Assembly (NCBI RefSeq): GCF_011603255.1
Contig: NZ_JAANCM010000001.1
Coordinates: forward strand, 620,001-684,000
Source of the DNA: Ferranicluibacter rubi
Lineage (GTDB): Bacteria; Pseudomonadota; Alphaproteobacteria; Rhizobiales; Rhizobiaceae
Length of the DNA: 64,000 nt
Reading direction: 5' to 3'
Positions 55,923 through 64,000 of this stretch are shown here, in pieces. A model generated the notes under the pieces. The model was not told the DNA's origin and made no database searches. It was given only the letters and a program-made list of their open reading frames with translations. Each line of letters opens with the position of its first letter. Position 1 is the first letter of the stretch. The position numbers were made by a program, and so were the translations under genes.

Positions 55923-57056
55923 TCACCCCTCGAAGAACTCCTTCATCCGGGCGAAGAAGCCGGCGGATTCGGGGTTGTTGTCCTTCGACGAGATCTCGGC
56001 GAATTCCTCGAGCAGCTCGCGCTGGCGCTTGGTCAGCTTCTGCGGCGTTTCGATGCCGATCTGGATGTAGAGGTCGCCCACCTGCGTCGAGCGGAGCACC
56101 GGCATGCCCTTGCCCTTCAGGCGGAACTGCTTGCCGGCCTGCGTGCCCTCGGGAACGGTGACGCGCGATTTGGTGCCGTCGAGCGTCTGCACGTCGAACT
56201 TGCCACCGAGCGTCGCCGTCGTCATCGAGATCGGCACGCTGCAATAGAGGTCCGCGCCATCGCGCTGGTAGAATTCATGCGGCTTGACCGAGAGGAAGAT
56301 GTAGAGATCGCCCGAGGGACCACCGCGAAGACCGGCCTCGCCCTCGCCCGACAGGCGGATGCGGGTGCCGTCCTCGATGCCGGCGGGGATGTTGACCGAC
56401 AGCGAACGCTCTTCGGTGACGCGGCCCTGGCCGTGGCACTTGGTGCAGGGATCGGGAATGATGGTGCCGCGGCCCTGGCAGGTCGGGCAGGTCCGCTCGA
56501 TCGAGAAGAAGCCTTGCGCGGCGCGCACGCGGCCGGAGCCCTGGCAGGTGCCGCAGGTCGTCGGCTTCGTTCCGGGCTTGGCGCCCGAGCCGGAACAGAC
56601 GTCGCAGGTGATCGAGGTGGGGACGCGGATCTGCGCGGTCTTGCCGGCATAGGCCTCCTCCAGCGTGATCTCCATGTTGTAGCGGAGATCGGCGCCGCGT
56701 TCGCGGCCACCGGACGAGCGCTGGCGCTGGCGTCCGCCGCCCATCATCTCGCCGAAAATGTCCTCGAAGATATCCGAGAAGCCCGCAGCACCACCGCCCA
56801 TGCCGGCACCGCCACCGCCGCCCATGCCGCCCTGCTCGAAGGCGGCGTGGCCGTAACGGTCGTAGGCTGCCCGCTTCTGCGGGTCCTTCAGCGTCTCATA
56901 GGCCTGGTTGATTTCCTTGAAGGTCTTTTCGGATTCCGCATCGCCCGGGTTCTTGTCCGGGTGGTATTTCATCGCCAGCTTGCGGAAAGCGCTTTTCAGC
57001 TCCTTCTCGTCGGCCGTCTTTGCAACACCGAGTGTTTCGTAAAGATCACGTTTCAT
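55923..57056 (-). CDS. dnaJ: Chaperone DnaJ (Hsp40)
   Basis: A 377-residue co-chaperone. The J domain (1-70) has the HPD motif in [12 protein letters not shown], a Gly-rich linker (about 75-105) follows, and the zinc-finger domain has four CxxCxGxG repeats: [32 protein letters not shown]. The C-terminal client-binding domains are intact. It is downstream of dnaK in the same direction but separated by a terminator (282-bp gap), so it may have its own promoter. Confidence 0.96.
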   Translation of the reverse strand: MKRDLYETLGVAKTADEKELKSAFRKLAMKYHPDKNPGDAESEKTFKEINQAYETLKDPQKRAAYDRYGHAAFEQGGMGGGGGAGMGGGAAGFSDIFEDIFGEMMGGGRQRQRSSGGRERGADLRYNMEITLEEAYAGKTAQIRVPTSITCDVCSGSGAKPGTKPTTCGTCQGSGRVRAAQGFFSIERTCPTCQGRGTIIPDPCTKCHGQGRVTEERSLSVNIPAGIEDGTRIRLSGEGEAGLRGGPSGDLYIFLSVKPHEFYQRDGADLYCSVPISMTTATLGGKFDVQTLDGTKSRVTVPEGTQAGKQFRLKGKGMPVLRSTQVGDLYIQIGIETPQKLTKRQRELLEEFAEISSKDNNPESAGFFARMKEFFEG

Positions 57057-57264
57057 GTGGTCGCGCGTATCCCGTTGAACCGCGGCGACAGGACCGGCCG
57101 TCGGTCGTCGCCAGATTTCATTGAGCCAGATTTCGTATCGCCGAATGCCCTTGACAAGGATTTAGGAAATCCTGTCGTCCGATACCATAGCGAATCTGCG
57201 CCGGTTCCGGCTTTTTCGACGAAATGAAGGCAAGATCCATGCCTGCGTAGACTTTAGACTCTTA

Positions 57265-57295
57265 CGAAAAAGGCCCGGAACGTTCGCTCCGGGCC
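57265..57295 (-). terminator. Rho-independent terminator of dnaK
   Basis: On the minus strand GGCCCGGA (57295-57288), 8-nt loop, TCCGGGCC (57279-57272), then TTTTTCG (57271-57265). It separates dnaK from dnaJ. The rest of the gap (57057-57264) holds no visible gene. Confidence 0.85.
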
Positions 57296-57338
57296 CTGTC
57301 TTATGGAGTGAGGTCTCGTGGCATGAGGCCTTGATGCC

Positions 57339-59258
<1,920 letters not shown>

Positions 59259-59372
59259 GTCGTTCTCTCCTTGCAGCGGACTGTCTGAACCCGGTCAGGC
59301 ATTCGTGCGACAGCCCCTAGGGATGCTCTTCATCGTTTGGTGCCGAGGCCCGGAAGCCTTGGACGTGCGGCG

Positions 59373-59403
59373 TATATAAGGACGGGTTTTTTGCTGTGCA
59401 AGG
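59373..59403 (-). promoter_or_regulatory. Candidate RpoH (sigma32) promoter of dnaK
   Basis: On the minus strand CCTTGCA (59403-59397), 16-bp spacer, CTTATATA (59380-59373). The -35 CTTG core and spacing fit alphaproteobacterial RpoH promoters, though the -10 is more AT-rich than the CCCCAT consensus, so a sigma70 promoter is also possible. No CIRCE-type repeat was found here. Confidence 0.45.
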
Positions 59404-59490
59404 CGTCGCAAGCCCTGAAGACGGTGAAAAGAAATGCGGAGACGAAAGAGTTTAGACCGCTTTTCCGAACCGCATGCATCCGCGACGCCG

Positions 59491-61764
59491 TCAACCCCCG
59501 GTCAGGATATCGAACAGGGTCGTGCGGCGCGTCTGCGGCGTCCCGCTGGTGGTCTGCCCGACATCGGCCGGCGGCACCAGGCCACCCTCCGCGGCATCCA
59601 CCGAGCCGCCCTGCCCCCGGGGTATGTCGGACGGCGGCATTTCGGCATCCGCCACCGGCGCATCCGGGTAGACGTCCGTCGGCTTCTCGCCGAAAGCACC
59701 GGAAATGACGTCGCCGATGGTGCGCTGGATGCCGGGATCGTCGAAGGATGGCTGTATGCCCTTGGTGCCGAAGATCGGCGAGGGCGTCAGGCCTTCGTGC
59801 GCTTCGGTCATATAGGTATGCCAGGCCTTCGCCGGCAAACCTCCGCCCGTCACCTTCTTCATCGAGGTGCCGTCGTCGTTGCCGAACCAGACGCCGGTCG
59901 TCAGGTTGTTGGTGAAGCCGACGAACAGTGCGTCGCGGAAGGACTGAGTGGTGCCGGACTTGCCGGCGGCCTGCCAGCCCTTGAGCTTGGCGTTCTTGCC
60001 CGTGCCGCGCTCCACCACGCCCACCATCATCTGGTTCATCTCCGAGACGATCTCGGGATCGAGCACGCGCGGCGGGTTGTCGTAGGTGTTCTCGTAAAGA
60101 ACCTTGCCCTCCGCCGTCATCACCCGCTTGACGATGTGCGGCGTCGCCTTGAAGCCGCCGTTCATGAAAGGAGCATAGGCGGACGTGAGCTCCAGCAGGC
60201 TGACCTCTGAGGTCCCGAGCGCGATGGAGGCATTCGCCTGTAGCTCCGATTCGATGCCGAGGCGATGGGCGAGCTTTGCCACCTGCGCCGGACCGACCTC
60301 CATGACGAGCTGGGCCGCGATGGTATTGAGCGAATTGGCAAGTGCATCGGCGAGCGACACCTCGCCGCGATATTTCTGGTCGTAGTTCTCCGGCGTCCAC
60401 TTGCCGATGCGCACCGGCGCATCGTTGCGGATCGACATGGGCGTTCGGCCGATCTCCATGGCGGCGGCATAGACAAAGGGCTTGAAGGCCGAACCCGGCT
60501 GGCGCTTGGCCTTCACCGCACGGTCGAACTGGCTTTCGGCATAGTCGCGCCCGCCGACCAGCGCCCGGATGGCGCCCGTCGCATCCACGGACACGAGTGC
60601 CGCCTGCGAGGCGCGGGATTTCGCGCCGCTCTCCTTCAGCATGTCGGAGAGGGTCTTTTCGGCCTTGGCTTCGAGATCGAGATCGAGCGTGGTTTCCACG
60701 ACCAGATCCTGCTTGACGGCACCGACGAGACCGGGAAGCTGGTCCATGACCAGATCGGCCGCATAATATTGCGCGCCGGACCAGAAGCTCTTCGCCTTGG
60801 TCGGCGGCTGCAACATCGCGGTCTTCACCTCGTCGTCGGTGATCAGCCCCTCTTCGCGCATGGCGCCCAGCACCACCTGCGCCCGCTCCTCGGCCGCCTT
60901 CGGATCGCGCGCCGGCGACAGGCGCGAGGGCGCCTTGAGGAGGCCTGCGAGAAGGGCGGCCTCACCGAGGTTCACGTCACGCGCCGACTTGTTGAAATAG
61001 CGCTGCGAGGCGGCCTCGACGCCATAGGCATTCGAGCCGAAGAAGACGCGGTTGAGATACATCGCAAGGATCTGGTCCTTGGAATATTTCTGCTCCAGCC
61101 AGAAGGCGAGCAGCACTTCCTGCACCTTGCGCTCCAGCGTGCGCTCCGGCGACAAAAACAGGTTCTTGGCCAGCTGCTGCGTCAGTGTGGAGCCGCCCTG
61201 CACCATGCGGCCCGTGGTGACGTTGGTGATCATGGCGCGCGCCAGACCCAGCGGATCGACGCCGAAATGCGAATAGAAGCGCCGATCCTCGATGGCGAGG
61301 ACCGCCTGGGGAATGAAGGGCGACATATCCTCGAGCGCGATCGCCTCGCCGCCGGTCGCCCCGCGATTGGCCAGCGTGTCGCCGTTGACCGCCAGGATCT
61401 TCACGTTCGGCGGACGCTCCGGAATGGTCCAGCTGGTCGCGTTCGGCATGCGCGAGCCGTAATAGAGCACGAGACCGCCGACCCCCATGCCGCCCCAGAT
61501 GCCGGCAACGATGCACCAGTACACGAAGGCCCTGATGAAGCCGAACAGGCCGCCACTGCTGCCGCCCCGCCTGCCGCCACGCCCTTTCAGGGACCGGCGC
61601 GCGGGCTTGCCGCTGCTCTTTGCCTTGGCGGGTTTGGAGCCGGAGGATTTGGAAGCCGTTGGTCGTCCGCTCACGCGGTCACTCGCATCGACACGGAATC
61701 CCTCGTCGTCACCGCTCGAAAAGGACGGATCGATGCGGGGACGTGAACGCGATTTGCCTGCCAT
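59491..61764 (-). CDS. Class A penicillin-binding protein (PBP1-type)
   Basis: A 757-residue bifunctional peptidoglycan synthase. A basic Ser/Lys/Gly-rich cytoplasmic tail (1-74) precedes the membrane anchor (about 75-101). The glycosyltransferase domain has catalytic E159 in EDRRFYSHFGVD and GGSTLTQQLAKNLFLSPERT (190-209); the transpeptidase has S425-x-x-K428, SLN (478-480) and KSGTT (602-606). The C-terminal tail is Pro/Asp-rich. A perfect CtrA-type box lies 97 bp before the ATG. Confidence 0.94.
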   Translation of the reverse strand: MAGKSRSRPRIDPSFSSGDDEGFRVDASDRVSGRPTASKSSGSKPAKAKSSGKPARRSLKGRGGRRGGSSGGLFGFIRAFVYWCIVAGIWGGMGVGGLVLYYGSRMPNATSWTIPERPPNVKILAVNGDTLANRGATGGEAIALEDMSPFIPQAVLAIEDRRFYSHFGVDPLGLARAMITNVTTGRMVQGGSTLTQQLAKNLFLSPERTLERKVQEVLLAFWLEQKYSKDQILAMYLNRVFFGSNAYGVEAASQRYFNKSARDVNLGEAALLAGLLKAPSRLSPARDPKAAEERAQVVLGAMREEGLITDDEVKTAMLQPPTKAKSFWSGAQYYAADLVMDQLPGLVGAVKQDLVVETTLDLDLEAKAEKTLSDMLKESGAKSRASQAALVSVDATGAIRALVGGRDYAESQFDRAVKAKRQPGSAFKPFVYAAAMEIGRTPMSIRNDAPVRIGKWTPENYDQKYRGEVSLADALANSLNTIAAQLVMEVGPAQVAKLAHRLGIESELQANASIALGTSEVSLLELTSAYAPFMNGGFKATPHIVKRVMTAEGKVLYENTYDNPPRVLDPEIVSEMNQMMVGVVERGTGKNAKLKGWQAAGKSGTTQSFRDALFVGFTNNLTTGVWFGNDDGTSMKKVTGGGLPAKAWHTYMTEAHEGLTPSPIFGTKGIQPSFDDPGIQRTIGDVISGAFGEKPTDVYPDAPVADAEMPPSDIPRGQGGSVDAAEGGLVPPADVGQTTSGTPQTRRTTLFDILTGG

Positions 61765-61860
61765 ACCGGGATGTGACCGCTCCGTGTGTGCGCTGAAGGA
61801 AAGGCGGCCGGCAAGCCGCCCAAGCCGTCGCAGGGTGCGGTGAACTGTAAATGCGGCGAT

Positions 61861-61876
61861 TTAAGGGGGCGTTAAC
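61861..61876. promoter_or_regulatory. Predicted CtrA binding site between the PBP gene and the 24-residue protein gene
   Basis: TTAA-GGGGGCG-TTAAC, an exact match to TTAA-N7-TTAAC, 97 bp upstream of the PBP start (minus strand) and 177 bp upstream of the small gene. CtrA often acts on cell-wall and division genes, so PBP control is plausible. Motif evidence only. Confidence 0.55.
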
Positions 61877-61899
61877 GACATGCTCCGGCACCCGGATGC

Positions 61900-61958
61900 A
61901 TCGTTGCCGCCACGAAAGCGTTCGTTGCAGCAACGAATGCGTTCGTTGCGGCAACGAG
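61900..61958. promoter_or_regulatory. Three 17-bp palindromes at 21-bp spacing
   Basis: Copies: ATCGTTGCCGCCACGAA (61900-61916), TTCGTTGCAGCAACGAA (61921-61937, perfect), TTCGTTGCGGCAACGAG (61942-61958). Centres at 61908, 61929 and 61950 are exactly 21 bp apart, so the sites lie on one DNA face. A further half-site CGTTCGTTAC occurs at 62020-62029. Interpreted as an iterated operator; the regulator is unknown. Confidence 0.65.
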
Positions 61959-62052
61959 CGGGGATGCGGCCCGCATCCTGCCGCCGGAGCGTGCAAAATG
62001 GAACGAAACCCGGAATCACGCGTTCGTTACATGTCAAACAAGGGAACCCGTC

Positions 62053-62127
62053 ATGAACAATATCATCTATATCGTCGGACTGGTCGTCGTCGTTCTCGCC
62101 GTCCTATCGTTCTTCGGACTGCGCTGA
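62053..62127 (+). CDS. 24-residue single-span membrane protein
   Basis: A short open frame, MNNIIYIVGLVVVVLAVLSF then FGLR and stop. Nearly all of it is one transmembrane helix with a basic C-terminus. AGGGAA lies 7 nt before the ATG, and a strong terminator follows 27 bp after the stop, so it looks like a real transcription unit. Very similar tiny proteins are familiar from rhizobial genomes (memory, not a search). It may be a regulatory or stress-induced membrane peptide. Confidence 0.75.
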   Translation: MNNIIYIVGLVVVVLAVLSFFGLR

Positions 62128-62154
62128 GCCGGTATCGACCCGCCTGAAAGCCTG

Positions 62155-62179
62155 AAAGCCCCGCTCGTCGGGGCTTTTT
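62155..62179 (+). terminator. Terminator of the 24-residue protein gene
   Basis: AAAGCCCCG (62155-62163), loop CTCGT, CGGGGCTTT (62169-62177), continuing TT. Confidence 0.88.
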
Positions 62180-62261
62180 GACGTTCATGCGCATCCGGTC
62201 GAAGCCGGCGCATCGCAAACGATTTCTTCCGAAGTCCGGTTTCCGTGACAGGGGTTTTGCC

Positions 62262-62362
62262 CTACAGCGCCGTGCGTCATACATGACGCACTCGGGTTCG
62301 CTGTAGAGCTTTATATCTGATGCATAATTCCTTAAATCGATTCCGATTTCAGGAATTATGCA
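62262..62362. repeat. RIME-like double-hairpin intergenic element
   Basis: First hairpin: outer CTACAGCG (62262-62269) with CGCTGTAG (62299-62306), inner TGCGTCAT (62273-62280) with ATGACGCA (62283-62290). Second hairpin: TGCATAATTCCTTAAATCG (62321-62339) with its complement at 62344-62362, one mismatch in 19. The sequence resembles a repeat very common between genes of Rhizobiaceae (recognised from memory). It fills most of the 338-bp gap after the small membrane protein; nothing else is visible there. Confidence 0.78.
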
Positions 62363-62465
62363 GTAGGGTTTCGCACCAGAGCCGCCTGATGCGGCATGGA
62401 CCGCGGTAGACCAGAGTGACAGCGACGACATTTCCCCTCATCGGCCCTTCGTGCAGCCGACACCC

Positions 62466-62729
62466 ATGAAAACGCAGGAAGATCTGGCGATCGCCGTCCA
62501 GCGCATGCAGCAGCAATATGAGAGGGGCCGCATGGATCGCGACATCCTGCGGGGCTGGGTGCTCGGCCTTCCCTCCTATCCGCAGCCCCACGGCATGGCC
62601 ATCGACGCCTTGAAAGCCTGGTTCACGATCCGGCAGAGCGACGTCACGCCGGAGATCCGCGCGCGCGATCTCGAGATGCTGGCAGCCGTTGCGGATGCCT
62701 CGGTCGCCCGGATACCGAGCGGAATGTGA
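62466..62729 (+). CDS. Hypothetical protein, 87 residues
   Basis: A small soluble protein, predicted mostly helical, with a heptad-like N-terminal helix (MKTQEDLAIAVQRMQQQYER) and no signal peptide. No family is recognised. The ATG at 62466 has no strong ribosome binding site; a GTG at 62451 is an alternative. It lies after a RIME-like repeat and before another small gene on the same strand. Confidence 0.6.
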   Translation: MKTQEDLAIAVQRMQQQYERGRMDRDILRGWVLGLPSYPQPHGMAIDALKAWFTIRQSDVTPEIRARDLEMLAAVADASVARIPSGM

Positions 62730-62821
62730 CATGCGCCTGTCTTGAAGGACGTGCGTTGCAGGATATGCTTTTCCCGGCGTTGCGGTGTAGACTGGGCAGA
62801 AATTGAGAATGGCGAGGACCG

Positions 62822-63091
62822 ATGTCGAACGATAATGAACCGGAAATGGAGTATTCGGAGCTGTCCGGCGAGTTCACCGAAGACGGCGTGACCGTTCTGG
62901 TCGATATCTCGCGACCGGCCGGCACGAATCTCGACTGGCAGATGCTGGTGCTGACGCAGGAAGAAGACGTGACCGAGTGGGAAGACCCGTTCCCGACCGA
63001 CCGCGAAGCCTTCGACGAGTTTCTCGCAACCGTTGCCCGCGAAGGCATCCGCTCCTTCTTCGGAGACGAAGAGCCGCCGACGCTTCAGTAG
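62822..63091 (+). CDS. Conserved hypothetical acidic protein, 89 residues
   Basis: A strongly acidic protein (SNDNEPEMEYSELSGEFTED start) with a beta-strand segment VTVLVDISRPAG and a C-terminal helix. GAATGGCGAGGACC precedes the ATG, with GAGGA 5-9 nt upstream. No known family is claimed; similar short acidic proteins occur in rhizobia. A hairpin terminator and a long palindrome follow. Confidence 0.7.
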   Translation: MSNDNEPEMEYSELSGEFTEDGVTVLVDISRPAGTNLDWQMLVLTQEEDVTEWEDPFPTDREAFDEFLATVAREGIRSFFGDEEPPTLQ

Positions 63092-63114
63092 GCCTGCACA
63101 TGGGACACTGACGG

Positions 63115-63146
63115 AACGGGAACGGCGTCGCTGCGGTTCCCGTTTT
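63115..63146 (+). terminator. Terminator after the acidic hypothetical gene
   Basis: AACGGGAAC (63115-63123), 12-nt loop, GTTCCCGTT (63136-63144), then TT. Confidence 0.7.
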
Positions 63147-63195
63147 GACCAGTGCATTTCCGGTGAAGACCGGTTCACCGGAAATGCACTGGTCA
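63146..63195. repeat. 22-bp perfect hairpin
   Basis: Arm 63146-63167 (begins TGACCAGTGCATTT, ends CCGGTGAA) is the exact complement of 63174-63195, with loop GACCGG. It directly abuts the second copy of the dispersed palindrome, forming a mosaic. Confidence 0.85.
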
Positions 63196-63202
63196 GTTAT
63201 TT

Positions 63203-63241
63203 TTGCCGCATTGTCCGACGCCGAAGCGATCCCGCTTCGGC
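63203..63241. repeat. Palindromic intergenic repeat, copy 2 (partial)
   Basis: These 39 bases are the exact reverse complement of 27979-28017. The left arm (63208-63228) is complete, but the right arm diverges after CGCTTCGGC (63233-63241) into TGGAAATGC, so this copy is truncated or recombined. Confidence 0.82.
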
Positions 63242-63258
63242 TGGAAATGCTCCAGATC

Positions 63259-63975
63259 TCAACGAACCTCTTCCGCCACGAACCGCCCGACCCCGCAGGC
63301 CTCCCGCCAGAAATCGGCATCCTCGTAGAGCGTTGGGTCCGCGACGCCGGCCAGATGGAAGGCTTCGCGTCGCTCCACGCAGGTGCCGCACCGTCCGCAA
63401 TGCACCTCCCCACCCTTGTAGCAGGACCATGTCCGCGCGAAAGGCGTGCCGTTGCCGGCACCGTCCGTGACGATGTCGGCTTTCGAGCGTTCGACATAGG
63501 GTGCGTAGAGCGTCACCGCGGCATAGCCGTCCAGCGCGTGGTTCTGCATGGTCTGGAACGACCGGATGAAATCGGGCCGGCAATCGGGGTAGATGAAGTG
63601 ATCGCCGCCATGAACGGCGACGGCGACGGCATCCAGCGTCTGCGCGGCCGCAAGCCCGAAGGCGATCGTGAGCATGATGGCATTGCGGTTCGGCACCACC
63701 GTCGCCTTCATCGTCTCCTGCGCATAATGCCCGTCCGGCACCGCGATATCGTCCGTCAGCGCCGAGCCGGTCAGATGCGCGCCGATCGGCCCGATGTCGA
63801 TGAGATGATGGGGCACATCAAGCCTCCGCGCCGCCTCGGCCGCAAAGTCCAGCTCCCGGCGATGGCGCTGCCCGTAGTCGAAGGACAGGAGGCCGGCGAG
63901 ATGATGGTCGCGCGCCACGTGATGGGCGAGCGTGACGGAGTCCAGTCCGCCGGAGCAGACGACGAGCGTTTTCAT
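63259..63975 (-). CDS. queC: 7-cyano-7-deazaguanine synthase
   Basis: A 238-residue ATP-dependent enzyme converting 7-carboxy-7-deazaguanine to preQ0 in queuosine synthesis. The PP-loop is SGGLDS (8-13), the zinc cysteines lie in SCYKGG and HCGRCGTCVERREAF near the C-terminus. It is complete and of normal length. GGGAA lies 9 nt before the ATG. queD and queE are not seen and may lie beyond the window edge. Confidence 0.95.
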   Translation of the reverse strand: MKTLVVCSGGLDSVTLAHHVARDHHLAGLLSFDYGQRHRRELDFAAEAARRLDVPHHLIDIGPIGAHLTGSALTDDIAVPDGHYAQETMKATVVPNRNAIMLTIAFGLAAAQTLDAVAVAVHGGDHFIYPDCRPDFIRSFQTMQNHALDGYAAVTLYAPYVERSKADIVTDGAGNGTPFARTWSCYKGGEVHCGRCGTCVERREAFHLAGVADPTLYEDADFWREACGVGRFVAEEVR

Positions 63976-64000
63976 GGAGAGCGTTCCCTTGTTTTGACCG

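Noticed and set aside
61900-61958. Possible CRISPR array in the three regularly spaced repeats
   Set aside because: The repeats are 17-bp palindromes with only 4 bp between them, so there are no spacers, and no cas genes are present.

Overview
The window is a dense chromosomal stretch from a GC-rich alphaproteobacterium, most likely a member of the Rhizobiaceae (inference from gene content, not a database match). Pointers are the iron-exporting ferritin-like protein MbfA with a perfect Irr-type iron control element, a bacterial transglutaminase-like cysteine peptidase, two perfect CtrA-type boxes, a GTA-type spike base gene, RIME-like palindromic intergenic elements, and the efp/epmA/epmB cluster. 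Most genes are housekeeping or conserved metabolism. No rRNA, tRNA, CRISPR array or complete insertion sequence was seen.

Layout. 1-7.2 kb: the end of a cupin-type regulator and a GNAT acetyltransferase, an OmpA-like lipoprotein, epmB-epmA divergent from efp (EF-P and the two enzymes that beta-lysylate it), small stress/hypothetical genes, mbfA, and a BTLCP peptidase. 7.2-13.1 kb: a 464-bp regulatory gap, then a ugpBAEC-type ABC operon with a TIM-barrel isomerase. 13.1-25.8 kb: an alpha/beta hydrolase; infC starting on AUU; a trio of polyprenyl-linked glycosylation genes separating infC from rpmI-rplT; pheS and pheT with a BrnT/BrnA toxin-antitoxin pair lodged between them; then a tight operon of a deacetylase, a small MCGLCG protein and a G3E GTPase. 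25.8-33 kb: oxidoreductases, an orphan spike base gene, xseA, a flavodoxin-fold oxidoreductase, a MarR regulator, an NlpC/P60 hydrolase and a hydroxyacid dehydrogenase.

33-39.9 kb: a yejABEF-type peptide importer on the minus strand, with a PIN-toxin/antitoxin pair inserted between yejE and yejF and overlapping the yejF start codon. 40-46.4 kb: mepA, mgsA, glk, an MsbA-like exporter, dapB, gpmA. 46.4-55.8 kb: Ada-like methyltransferase, DUF2244 protein, nth, an MFS transporter, a PfkB-family kinase, an SH3 protein, a hydroxyacid dehydrogenase, a MoeB/ThiF-like enzyme lacking zinc cysteines, recF, a glutathione transferase. 55.9-64 kb: dnaJ and dnaK, a class A penicillin-binding protein, a 24-residue membrane protein, two small hypothetical genes and queC.

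The least explained material is regulatory or accessory: two toxin-antitoxin pairs each placed inside a conserved operon; three 17-bp palindromes spaced exactly 21 bp apart next to a CtrA-type box between the penicillin-binding protein and the tiny membrane protein; several long perfect hairpins, one of which recurs at two places 35 kb apart; and the deacetylase/MCGLCG/GTPase operon, whose function is unknown.
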